Part shown: piece after piece, positions 25,372 to 32,980 of the stretch
Position numbering within the stretch: the first letter of the stretch is position 1
How the letters are laid out: every line of letters starts with the position of its first letter
The notes under the pieces: generated by a model
Seen by the model: only the letters and a program-made list of their open reading frames with translations
Databases searched by the model: none
What the model was told of the DNA's origin: nothing
Program-made: the position numbers and the translations under genes
NCBI RefSeq assembly: GCF_900167335.1
Contig: NZ_FUXI01000016.1
Coordinates: 20,361 to 67,191 of the forward strand
Reading direction: 5' to 3'
DNA length: 46,831 nt
From: Pilibacter termitis
GTDB taxonomy: Bacteria > Bacillota > Bacilli > Lactobacillales > Streptococcaceae

Positions 25372-25812
25372 TTATAATAACTCTTTCAATAAAATTTGCT
25401 CTGCTTTTTTTGCTGAATTTTCCGTGTGGAAAGTGAGGAGTAATGAGTCGTCATCTGAAATCATTGCGAAAATGTCCTCTAATATTTCTCGAAACTCTCG
25501 TTTTTTGGCATAAGCGTTGCCGGGGAGAGTGGTGAGAAAAATTTGGTTATTGAGCCGTTCTATTTGCAAAATAGGCGATTTCCCTATGGTTTGTTGCTCT
25601 GTTTGTGATTGCTGAATGGCTCGTTCGTAGCATAATCCTCCCGTTTTCGAGACTACTTTTACTATGTTTAATTCATGAATATCCCTTGAAATCGTAGCTT
25701 GTGCAACATAAAGTCCTCGTTTTTCAAGTAAAGAAACGATTTCTTCTTGACTAGATATTTTTTTCGTACTAATAAATTCCAATATAAGCTGTTGACGTTC
25801 TGTTTTCTTCAT
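25372..25812 (-). CDS. argR: ArgR/AhrC-family arginine repressor
   Basis: 146 residues. N-terminal winged helix (QQLILEFISTKKISSQEEIVSLLEKRGLYVAQATISRDIHELNIVKV) with the conserved ATISRD recognition segment, and a C-terminal oligomerisation/arginine-binding domain. The usual GTIAGDDT arginine loop reads AMISDDDS: the two aspartates are kept but both glycines are lost, so ligand response may differ. Position next to recN is the standard Bacilli location of AhrC. Confidence 0.93.
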   Translation of the reverse strand: MKKTERQQLILEFISTKKISSQEEIVSLLEKRGLYVAQATISRDIHELNIVKVVSKTGGLCYERAIQQSQTEQQTIGKSPILQIERLNNQIFLTTLPGNAYAKKREFREILEDIFAMISDDDSLLLTFHTENSAKKAEQILLKELL

Positions 25813-25843
25813 TTTCTTCTAAAATCCTTTTGTTTTAAGGGAA

Positions 25844-26662
25844 TTACGACAATGTATCATGTGCAATATTCACAAGACTTGCCACTTCAATCTCAGGAGC
25901 AATCATTGCCTGATGTGATGTTTTTTTCAAATGTGCCAAAAACTCAATATTCCCTTGCCCGCCTGTTGTAATTGGCGAAAAATCAAGGTTTCGCACGTCA
26001 AAACCAAGCTCGCAAGCAAGATTTAGGACACGTTGAATGACCTCAATATGCACTTTCTTATCACGGACAATGCCGTTTTTCCCTACATTCTCTTTTCCTG
26101 CCTCAAATTGTGGTTTTATCAGTGCTACCACATCTCCATTTTCCACCAAAATATCAAAAAGTGTCGGCAAAATGAGCGAAAGTGAGATAAAGGAAACATC
26201 AATCGTAGCAAAATTGGGCAATCCCTCTAAAAAATCAGTCGATTTCGCATAGCGAAAATTCGTTTGCTCCATCACTACCACTCGTGAATCTTGACGAAGT
26301 TTCCACGCAAGCTGATTGGTTCCAACATCCAAAGCATAGACGAGCCTTGCTCCATTTTGCAACGAAACGTCCGTAAATCCGCCCGTTGAGGCACCAATAT
26401 CCAATACTATTTTATCGGTTATTTCTAAATCAAATTTTTCCAAGGCTTTTGCAAGTTTTAGTCCTCCTCGTGAAACATAGGGCAACACTTCGCCTTTTAC
26501 ACGAAATTCCGTATCAGTAGGCACTTTTTCTCCCGGCTTGTCAAAACGTTCTCCATTTTTTGCATTGACTAAAAGTCCTGCCATAATTGCACGTTTTGCC
26601 TTTTCACGTGTTTCAAATAAGCCACTTCTTGTTGCTAAAATGTCTACTCTTTCTTTTGGCAT
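25844..26662 (-). CDS. tlyA: TlyA-family rRNA 2'-O-methyltransferase (YqxC)
   Basis: 272 residues. N-terminal S4 RNA-binding domain (RVDILATRSGLFETREKAKRAIMAGLVLVNG-type segment, residues ~1-60), then an FtsJ-like SAM methyltransferase with motif I VLDIGASTGGFTDV and the catalytic-region KPQFEAG. TlyA methylates 16S/23S rRNA ribose positions. SD GGAAGGAGA before the ATG. Its place between ispA and argR is conserved in Bacilli. Confidence 0.93.
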   Translation of the reverse strand: MPKERVDILATRSGLFETREKAKRAIMAGLLVNAKNGERFDKPGEKVPTDTEFRVKGEVLPYVSRGGLKLAKALEKFDLEITDKIVLDIGASTGGFTDVSLQNGARLVYALDVGTNQLAWKLRQDSRVVVMEQTNFRYAKSTDFLEGLPNFATIDVSFISLSLILPTLFDILVENGDVVALIKPQFEAGKENVGKNGIVRDKKVHIEVIQRVLNLACELGFDVRNLDFSPITTGGQGNIEFLAHLKKTSHQAMIAPEIEVASLVNIAHDTLS

Positions 26663-26698
26663 AACCTTCTCCTTCCTTTAAGACGAGTGTTTATTCGC

Positions 26699-27565
26699 CT
26701 AAAACTCCTTTAAAAGACTATACAAAGTCGTAAAATTTCCTTCTGGAAATTCTTTCTCCGCCTGTGACAAACAGTTTTCCGCCTTTATCAAACTTTCTCC
26801 GAGTGCTTTTTTTGCACCTTCAAGTCCCAACAATTGCGGATAAGTGCTTTTTGCCATTTTTATATCTTTCCCAGCAGTTTTCCCTAACTCCTCGGTTGAT
26901 TGCGTAATGTCTAAAATATCGTCACGAATTTGAAAAGAAATACCTAGAAACTTGGCAAATTCTACTAAACATTCGCTTTTTTTATGAGCTGACAACAATG
27001 CCGCCTCTATGGCATAGCGAATCAAACCACCTGTTTTTTTCGCATGAATATTTTGCAATTCTGCTAAAGGAAGAGTTTTCCCCTCTCCCTCAATATCTAG
27101 CACTTGCCCTGCCACCATACCATTTTCTCCAACGCCACAACATTTTGCAAGCAAAACCACTATTTGTGCATTCTCACTTACCTCAGCAGTTAGCTCAAAT
27201 GCCAAACTCAACAGCCCGTCACCTGCTAAAATCGCCATTGCCTCGCCAAACACTACATGATTGGTTGGAATCCCACGTCTCAAATCGTCATTATCCATTG
27301 CAGGCAAATCATCGTGAATAAGTGAATAAGTATGCACCATTTCAAGTGCAGCAGCCAGTTGATAATGCTTTTTAGAAAGCCTCACGCCAATACTTTCACA
27401 CGTTGCCAAAAACAACATCGGGCGAAATCTTTTCCCGCCAGCTTTAAGAGAATACAGCATAGACTCACAAAGTGTCGCAACTTCTGTCCTATCCTGTACC
27501 TCTTGGCACATTACTTCCTCAAGGATTGCTCTATGTTTTTGTGTAAATGCTTTAAATTCATTCAT
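26699..27565 (-). CDS. ispA: Polyprenyl (farnesyl) diphosphate synthase
   Basis: 288 residues. First aspartate motif DDLPAMDNDD (residues 85-94) and second motif FQIRDDILD, with GGKRFRP for substrate binding. It condenses DMAPP/IPP to farnesyl diphosphate for undecaprenol and menaquinone-type lipids. ATG at 27565 starts one base after the xseB stop, so coupled translation is likely; no strong SD. Confidence 0.94.
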   Translation of the reverse strand: MNEFKAFTQKHRAILEEVMCQEVQDRTEVATLCESMLYSLKAGGKRFRPMLFLATCESIGVRLSKKHYQLAAALEMVHTYSLIHDDLPAMDNDDLRRGIPTNHVVFGEAMAILAGDGLLSLAFELTAEVSENAQIVVLLAKCCGVGENGMVAGQVLDIEGEGKTLPLAELQNIHAKKTGGLIRYAIEAALLSAHKKSECLVEFAKFLGISFQIRDDILDITQSTEELGKTAGKDIKMAKSTYPQLLGLEGAKKALGESLIKAENCLSQAEKEFPEGNFTTLYSLLKEF

Positions 27566-27566
27566 G

Positions 27567-27776
27567 CTATTCAAATTCCACTTCTTTATCATCTTTCATG
27601 ATTTTGGTCAAAGTATTTTCTGCCGTTCGCAAGGATTTATCCAATTCCTTTGATAGTTCCATTCCTTTTTTGAAAACTTCCATTGCCTCCTCTAAAGGAA
27701 CATCTCCTTGTTCTAAACGTTGCGTTATTTCCTCAAGTTCTTGTAATTTCTCTTCAAATGATTTTGCTTTTGGCAT
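27567..27776 (-). CDS. xseB: Exodeoxyribonuclease VII small subunit
   Basis: 69 residues with the family pattern [43 protein letters not shown]. It binds the large subunit XseA. It sits one base after the xseA stop. Confidence 0.95.
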   Translation of the reverse strand: MPKAKSFEEKLQELEEITQRLEQGDVPLEEAMEVFKKGMELSKELDKSLRTAENTLTKIMKDDKEVEFE

Positions 27777-27777
27777 T

Positions 27778-29055
27778 TTAATCCTCCGTTTTTTTCTTTA
27801 CCTCAACTACTTTTGAGCGTACTTCACCGTCTGCAAATTGCAAGCACAACTCATCGTTTTCACTCAATTCGTCTACGCTTTTAACGATTTTCTCCTCAAG
27901 GGTTGCCACTGTGAAACCTCGTGTCATAATTTTCAATGGAGAAAGCAAGTCTAATGCTTGAATCAAGGATTTCACTTGAATGTCTTTCGTCTCCAATAGG
28001 CGATTCATCGCTTGAACCATTTTTTCCTCACAAATTTGCAGTTGTACTTGTAACTCTGTCAATCGCTTTTCAGGTGAAAAATGCAACAATCGTTCGTTTT
28101 CTCTATCCAAACGTTGAGCAATTCCTTCGTATAAACGCATTGGGCTTAAAAATACATAGGAAGTCTTCACTCGTTTCATGCGTTCCTGATAGTAAGTGAG
28201 TTTCGCTGAAAATGCTTGTTCTAATCGCAAAGAGAATTGTGTTATTTTTTGCAATTCCTCACTCAAAACCGGGGTGGCAAGTTCAGCTGCTGCGGTAGGC
28301 GTTGCTGCACGCACATCACTTACCAAATCAGCCAAAGTCGTGTCCGTCTCATGCCCAACGCATGAAATAACTGGGGTTTTCGCTTGGAAAATTTCACGTA
28401 CTACTTCTTCTTCGTTGAAACTCCACAAGTCTTCGATTGAACCTCCACCACGAGCAACGAGCATTACATCAAAATCGCCACACGCCTCCACTTTCCGAAT
28501 ACTTGCGACAATCGAGTGTTTCGCCTCTTTTCCTTGCACCACTGTTGGAAATACAACCACTTGTACAATCGGATACCGTCTTTTCACCGTTGTCAAAATA
28601 TCTCGAATGACCGCCCCACTCTCTGAAGTGACAACGGCAATTCTTTTAGGATATTTAGGCAAAGTTTTCTTCCATTGCTCGTCAAAAATCCCCTCACTCG
28701 CCAATTTTTCGTGTAGTTGACGATACGCCTGATACATTGCACCAATACCGTCAGGCTCGATATGTTCAATGATTATTTGGTACTGCCCACTTTTTTCGTA
28801 AAGATCTACACGTCCTATCACCAAAACACGCTGTCCGTCCTCAAGTGCAAATTTCACCTTGCGAAACGCTTGTTGAAACATAGTTGCACTTATCACTGCA
28901 TTTTCATCCTTCAAAGAAAAATACTGATGTGTCGGTCGCACTCGGTAATTTGAGATTTCACCTGTCAAATACACCCGTTGTAAATACGGGTCACGTGTGA
29001 ATTTCGTCTTTAAATATTTCGTTAAAGCACTTACCGTTAAATATTTTTCACTCAT
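27778..29055 (-). CDS. xseA: Exodeoxyribonuclease VII large subunit
   Basis: 425 residues: N-terminal OB fold ([32 protein letters not shown]), catalytic domain with [21 protein letters not shown] and [27 protein letters not shown], and a C-terminal coiled coil that binds XseB. Degrades single-stranded DNA. Its ATG overlaps the folD stop (ATGA). Confidence 0.96.
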   Translation of the reverse strand: MSEKYLTVSALTKYLKTKFTRDPYLQRVYLTGEISNYRVRPTHQYFSLKDENAVISATMFQQAFRKVKFALEDGQRVLVIGRVDLYEKSGQYQIIIEHIEPDGIGAMYQAYRQLHEKLASEGIFDEQWKKTLPKYPKRIAVVTSESGAVIRDILTTVKRRYPIVQVVVFPTVVQGKEAKHSIVASIRKVEACGDFDVMLVARGGGSIEDLWSFNEEEVVREIFQAKTPVISCVGHETDTTLADLVSDVRAATPTAAAELATPVLSEELQKITQFSLRLEQAFSAKLTYYQERMKRVKTSYVFLSPMRLYEGIAQRLDRENERLLHFSPEKRLTELQVQLQICEEKMVQAMNRLLETKDIQVKSLIQALDLLSPLKIMTRGFTVATLEEKIVKSVDELSENDELCLQFADGEVRSKVVEVKKKTED

Positions 29056-29888
29056 AATGTTCTCTCAAATGCCTCAAGTGTTTGTTTCATCAACATTGCT
29101 CTTGTCATTGGTCCCACTCCTCGTGGAACAGGTGTAATAAAACTAGCAAGCGGGGCAACCTCATCAAATTTCACATCACCGACTAATTTCCCTTCAGCAT
29201 TTCGATTCATCCCGACATCAATAACAACCGCACCTTTTTTGACAAAACTCTTATCCACCATTTCAGCTACACCAATCGCTACCACTAAAATATCCGCACT
29301 TTTTGCCACTTCGGCTAAATTTTTCGTTTTAGAATGAGCAATCGTCACCGTTGCATTTTTCGCTGTTAAAAGAGTCGCAATCGGCTTGCCGACAATATTA
29401 CTCCGTCCAATCACAACAGCCGTTTTTCCACTCAACTCAATTTTATACTCCTCCAATAACTCCATAATGCCATAAGGCGTGCAAGGAGTCATCAAAGGAT
29501 TACCGCTCACAAGGCGACCAATATTCATCGGGTGAAAACCGTCCACATCTTTTTCTGGTCGAATCGCAAGCAACACTTTTTCCTCATTGATATGTTCTGG
29601 CAAAGGAAGTTGCACCAAAATACCATGATAATCATCATTTTGATTATAACGTTCAATGCAATCAAGCAATTCTTCCTCTGTTGTCGTTACTGGAAGACGC
29701 TCAATTTTTGAAAGGAAACCAATTTCTTCTGCATCCATTTCTTTATGTTTCACATAAACTTTACTCGCAGGATTTTCTCCTAGTAAAAGAACAACCAAAC
29801 CGGGTTTCTTGTTCAATTTTTTCACTTTTTCGTGTAACTCACCTTTTATTTTCTTCGCTAATCCAGCACCATCAAGAATTGTTCCCAT
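29052..29888 (-). CDS. folD: Methylenetetrahydrofolate dehydrogenase/cyclohydrolase
   Basis: 278 residues, bifunctional. Family blocks YVKHKEMDAEEIGF (catalytic Tyr/Lys), GILVQLPLPEHI, PCTPYGIMELL, VIGRSNIVGKP (NADP loop) and VPRGVGPMTRAMLMKQT. Interconverts methylene- and formyl-tetrahydrofolate for purine and formyl-Met synthesis. First gene of the cluster; SD GGAGG and an extended -10 promoter just upstream. Confidence 0.97.
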   Translation of the reverse strand: MGTILDGAGLAKKIKGELHEKVKKLNKKPGLVVLLLGENPASKVYVKHKEMDAEEIGFLSKIERLPVTTTEEELLDCIERYNQNDDYHGILVQLPLPEHINEEKVLLAIRPEKDVDGFHPMNIGRLVSGNPLMTPCTPYGIMELLEEYKIELSGKTAVVIGRSNIVGKPIATLLTAKNATVTIAHSKTKNLAEVAKSADILVVAIGVAEMVDKSFVKKGAVVIDVGMNRNAEGKLVGDVKFDEVAPLASFITPVPRGVGPMTRAMLMKQTLEAFERTL

Positions 29889-29930
29889 TTGTCAGCCTCC
29901 ATTATTCTTACTCAAAATTCATTTACCTCT

Positions 29931-29939
29931 ATCATACCA
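29931..29939 (-). promoter_or_regulatory. folD cluster promoter (extended -10)
   Basis: On the minus strand TGGTATGAT, an extended -10; no good -35 is seen. It faces away from the rhomboid gene promoter about 65 bp away. Confidence 0.5.
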
Positions 29940-30001
29940 TATTCCATAATGAATTTTCTTATATTTTCTATGTTTTCCCATTCATCATTTATTGAATTAC
30001 A

Positions 30002-30010
30002 TGATATAAT
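30002..30010 (+). promoter_or_regulatory. Rhomboid gene promoter (extended -10)
   Basis: TGATATAAT (30002-30010), a perfect -10 with TG extension; -35 weak. Start near 30017, ATG at 30055 behind GATGAGG. Confidence 0.6.
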
Positions 30011-30054
30011 GTATTTATTACGTGAAATACCACAAAAAAAGATGAGGTAAAAAA

Positions 30055-30768
30055 ATGAATCCATATAAAATCAATCGCTGGAAACGAAAGCCGTACATGA
30101 TGTATTTGTTTCTAGCAATTCAGTCAATTATTTTTGCATATATGCAGTTTATTGCACCGTTAACAACAGGTTATCCGTCTGAGAGTTGGGGATTAGTTGT
30201 GATGCTCGGCGGGATGTATCCACAAGCAATTATTGAACAGGGTGAATGGTGGCGATTTATTACCCCGATTTTTATTCACATTGGTTGGACACATTTTGTT
30301 TTGAATAGCGTAACCCTTTATTTTATCGGCGAACAATTGGAAGAACTTTACGGACATTTGCGTTTTGCACTTCTCTATCTTGGTGCAGGTATTCTTGGAA
30401 ATTTTGTCAGTTTTGCTTTTAACGGCGGGGTGGTTGCTGCTGGAGCGTCAACTTCTTTGTTTGGCTTATTTGCAGCTCTTGCCATTCTTCGTTTCTTCTT
30501 CCCTGAAAATTACGGGGTCAGACAACTGGCAAGTCAATTTCTCCTCCTCATCGCTCTAAACCTCGTGATGAATGTATTTGACTCATCTGTTGATATGCAC
30601 GGACATCTCGGCGGTGCAATTGGCGGAGCATTGCTTGCAATACTTTGCGGTATGCCAAGAAATATGCACCGCTACAAACTTTGGATGAGAACTCTGGCAG
30701 CTATTGGCGTTCTCGCCTTGGTTTTGCTTTGTTTATATGTAGGGTTCACTTATTATAAATACTATTAA
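30055..30768 (+). CDS. Rhomboid-family intramembrane serine protease
   Basis: 237 residues, about seven membrane spans. Catalytic serine S132 in GASTSLFG and histidine H184 in HGHLGGAIGG; H80 and N84 in HFVLNSVTL form the oxyanion region. Cleaves membrane-protein substrates; none can be named. It lacks the N-terminal extension and TPR domain of Bacillus GluP (YqgP), so it is the short form common in Lactobacillales. Monocistronic, convergent with aroE. Confidence 0.92.
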   Translation: MNPYKINRWKRKPYMMYLFLAIQSIIFAYMQFIAPLTTGYPSESWGLVVMLGGMYPQAIIEQGEWWRFITPIFIHIGWTHFVLNSVTLYFIGEQLEELYGHLRFALLYLGAGILGNFVSFAFNGGVVAAGASTSLFGLFAALAILRFFFPENYGVRQLASQFLLLIALNLVMNVFDSSVDMHGHLGGAIGGALLAILCGMPRNMHRYKLWMRTLAAIGVLALVLLCLYVGFTYYKYY

Positions 30769-30781
30769 GGCACCTCTAAAA

Positions 30782-30822
30782 AACACACACTCACCAGTAA
30801 GAAAAGGCGAGTGTGTGTGTGT
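30782..30822. terminator. Terminator between the rhomboid gene and aroE, with a GT dinucleotide run
   Basis: AACACACACTC (30782-30792) pairs with GAGTGTGTGTG (30809-30819). On the minus strand the stem is followed by TTTTTTAGAGG, a proper aroE terminator. The plus-strand side is extended by an uninterrupted GT repeat (30811-30825) reaching the aroE stop codon. A half copy of the small palindrome (GGCACCTCTAAAAA) starts at 30769. Confidence 0.75.
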
Positions 30823-30825
30823 GTG

Positions 30826-31686
30826 TTATATTTCCTGTTCAATTTTTTCCTTCACCAATTCAATTGGCAACTCTTGCCCTGTCCATTCATAAAAAGCACG
30901 TTCCGCTTGATAAAGAAGCATTGGCAAACCATTTACAGCATTCAAATTCAACTCCCTTGCTGCCTTGAGGAGAGTCGTTTCAAGGGGTTTGTAAATAATA
31001 TCCATTACTGCAATATTTTTCGGTGAAAAATGATGTAAGTCAATCGGTGAAATGTCCTCATTCATTCCAACACTTGTCGCATTTACAAGCAGAACACTTT
31101 TATCCAAAGCGTTTTTCAAATAATTTTCATCTGAAAAAGTGGAAATTCGCAATTTTGTGGCTGTTCGCTCGCTCAATTTTTCAATTTTACGCTCCATTTC
31201 TGAATAACTCTTACCACTTCTTGCCACGATGAAAAGTTCTTTTACACCAAACAATGCAGCCTGAGTAATAATCGCTTGTGCTGCTCCGCCTGCTCCTAAC
31301 ACGGTCAAGCATTCATCTTTAAGTTTTACCCCCATTTCTTCTGCCGCCCGAAGAAAACCCAAACCGTCTGTATTTTTTCCAATTAATCGCCCGTTTTTAT
31401 TCACAATCGTATTGACCGCTCCCATAAGTTCGGCTTCTTCTGAGAGTTCGTCCAGATAAGGAATAACAGAGGCTTTATACGGCATGGAAACATTCACACC
31501 AAGCATATCCCACGTGCGAATCATCTCAACAGATTTTCCCACCTCTTCTTCTTCAAAATCAAATGCCAGATACACTGCTGAAATTCCCAAATGCTCAAAC
31601 GCTGCATTATGAACAATCGGCGAAAGCGACTGCTTAGCAGGATGAGCGAATAAACCTGATAATCTTGTTTTTCCTGTAATTTTCAT
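30826..31686 (-). CDS. aroE: Shikimate dehydrogenase
   Basis: 286 residues. Substrate site SLSPIVHNAAF and NVSMPYKASVIPYLD (catalytic lysine), AVNTIV and GKNTDGLGF, then the NADP loop VLGAGGAAQAI. Reduces dehydroshikimate in aromatic amino-acid synthesis. No other aro gene is nearby, so the copy is isolated; some relatives use such enzymes for quinate. SD AAAAAGGAG is directly continuous with the 3' end of repeat copy J. Confidence 0.93.
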   Translation of the reverse strand: MKITGKTRLSGLFAHPAKQSLSPIVHNAAFEHLGISAVYLAFDFEEEEVGKSVEMIRTWDMLGVNVSMPYKASVIPYLDELSEEAELMGAVNTIVNKNGRLIGKNTDGLGFLRAAEEMGVKLKDECLTVLGAGGAAQAIITQAALFGVKELFIVARSGKSYSEMERKIEKLSERTATKLRISTFSDENYLKNALDKSVLLVNATSVGMNEDISPIDLHHFSPKNIAVMDIIYKPLETTLLKAARELNLNAVNGLPMLLYQAERAFYEWTGQELPIELVKEKIEQEI

Positions 31687-31701
31687 GATTGGCTCCTTTT
31701 T

Positions 31702-31823
31702 CTAGCTACATAGTGCTGAAGTCTGGCAACTGTTCACAACAGCACTGGAAACTTTAGTTTCCAGTAAGTAAATGCTGTGGTTCACTGTTGCAGACTTCAA
31801 AACGCACCATTACGCTTTTATTT
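31702..31823 (-). repeat. Repeat copy J, joined to the aroE ribosome-binding site
   Basis: Sense = minus strand. P1 ATGGTGC/GCACTAT, P2 TGAAGTCTG/CAGACTTCA, P3 ACAGCA/TGCTGT, P4 CTGGAAACTAAAGTTTCCAG. Ends TAGCTAG followed by AAAAAGGAG of aroE. Confidence 0.92.
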
Positions 31824-31825
31824 GT

Positions 31826-32008
31826 CTAGCTACGAGGGGCAGGAGATTGGCGACTGCTCACAACGTCGCTCGAAACTGGCGTTTCGATGCTAGTCTTTCA
31901 AGAATCTTTGATTCTTAGAAAGACTGTATGCGAAACGAAGTATAGTAGTAAATAAACGACGTGGTTCGCTGTCGCAAACTCCTGAACGCCCCTCTACACT
32001 TTTCTTTT
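31826..32008 (-). repeat. Repeat copy K with an extended apical hairpin
   Basis: Outer helices as in copy G (GAGGGG, AGGAG.TTTGCGAC, ACGTCG/CGACGT). The apical hairpin is enlarged by about 60 bp that itself forms a hairpin, AGTCTTTC and AGAATC paired with GATTCT and GAAAGACT. The copy is 183 bp instead of ~123. Confidence 0.88.
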
Positions 32009-32009
32009 T

Positions 32010-32130
32010 CTAGCGACATGGTGCTGAAGTCTGGCAACTGTTCACAACAGCACTGGAAACTTTAGTTTCCAGCAAGTAAATGCTGTGATTCACTGTTGCA
32101 GACTTCAAAACGCACCATTACGCTTTTATT
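32010..32130 (-). repeat. Repeat copy L
   Basis: Almost identical to copy J (P4 CTGGAAACTAAAGTTTCCAG, P1 ATGGTGC/GCACCAT). Its upstream gene side is the decayed histidinol-phosphatase gene. Confidence 0.92.
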
Positions 32131-32176
32131 TTTTAATTTCTTGTATTCCCTCGCAATTTTTTCCGGATAAATAAAA

Positions 32177-32459
32177 TTAAGGGTACTTTTTCACCACTCC
32201 AGCAGATTCCTCATCGTGTGTAAATATTCTTCTTATGCCACTTAGAAAATGAACAGATAAAATATTTTTTCCAAATATGCTCCATGCTCATCTAAAAAAT
32301 AATGTGTTTCATCTTCAAAATCTGCTAAATATTCTAATTCAACGCCAATAGTGAAAGTTATATCACTTTTGTACTTCTCTTTTAAATTTTGTAAGCAACG
32401 CTCCTAATCATTCCATGCGGGCAATATTCTGTATGAGTGTGTCCATTCCATTTTTTCAT
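32177..32459 (-). pseudogene. Decayed histidinol-phosphatase (HisK/HisJ, PHP family) gene
   Basis: Three frames must be joined. MKKWNGHTHTEYCPHG is the PHP metal-binding start. After a large internal deletion comes CLQNLKEKYKSDITFTIGVE and LEYLADFEDETHYFLDEHGA. A further frameshift leads to NILSVHFLSG and FTHDEESAGVVKKYP before TAA. These blocks match the start, middle and LSVHFL region of HisK. The gene is non-functional: most of the barrel is missing. A near-consensus promoter remains upstream. No other his gene is in the window. Confidence 0.82.
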
Positions 32460-32487
32460 TATTCGTTTTATTCTTATACCTGAATTC

Positions 32488-32516
32488 ATTTTATCATTCA
32501 CGTTATTTAGCGTCAA
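32488..32516 (-). promoter_or_regulatory. Surviving promoter of the decayed histidinol-phosphatase gene
   Basis: TTGACG (complement 32511-32516), 17-bp spacer, TAAAAT (complement 32488-32493), about 30 bp before the pseudogene ATG. It may still drive transcription through repeat copies L, K and J into aroE. Confidence 0.6.
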
Positions 32517-32589
32517 TGTTGTCATTGCTCCATATTAGAAAAAATAAATCGAGCAGAGCGAAAAGCTAAACAACTTTTCACTCCTCTCT

Positions 32590-32632
32590 CACCACCGTAC
32601 GTTCCACATGGCATACGGCGGTTCAACTTATA
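32590..32632 (-). ncRNA. Group II intron domain V/VI remnant
   Basis: On the minus strand CCGCCGTATGCC, a short loop, and GGAACGTACGGTGG form the domain V hairpin, followed by the GTGAGAGAGG segment usual at the 3' end of bacterial group II introns. It lies directly after the maturase fragment, the normal intron layout. The 5' part of the intron is absent. Confidence 0.75.
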
Positions 32633-32940
32633 TTGCAGTATGCACTTTTAGATAATAATCTAGGGCAAAGGGGATTCCTCTTTGTTTTTGTCTTTTATTG
32701 AATAATCCCCTTGGTACTACTTTTGATGCCTCAATATATCTATATCCTTTTCGACAATACGTTAGCACTTTCACCTCTTCTTCTGGAAGTTCTAGCTGAA
32801 TCAAGGAACGATTTTTTTCCCTTTGTTCTCCCACTGTTTCCAGATGATAAGTAACAATTTTAACCAAAGTTTTTTTGGTACTTTGATTTGTGCGAGCATC
32901 TCAGCCGCTTCGTTAGTTGTCATGGCTGGCAAACTCACAA
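32628..32940 (-). pseudogene. C-terminal fragment of a group II intron reverse transcriptase/maturase
   Basis: The last 60 residues (NRSLIQLELPEEEVKVL then CRKGYRYIEASKVV and KQRGIPFALDYYLKVHTAI) match the C-terminal end of group II intron proteins, where RKGYWRI and a final DYY-x-KV are typical. Just upstream, in another frame, LWLKLLLIIWKQWENK matches the conserved IWKQWK segment, so there is a frameshift. RT domains are gone. The remaining sequence up to ~32980 has no recognised gene. Confidence 0.72.
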
Positions 32941-32980
32941 AAAGATTCCCATTTGAACACAAACAGAAATCCTTTTACTT

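Noticed and set aside
31702-32130. Insertion sequence or transposase gene associated with the repeats
   Set aside because: No transposase-like reading frame and no consistent target duplications are visible near any copy in the window.
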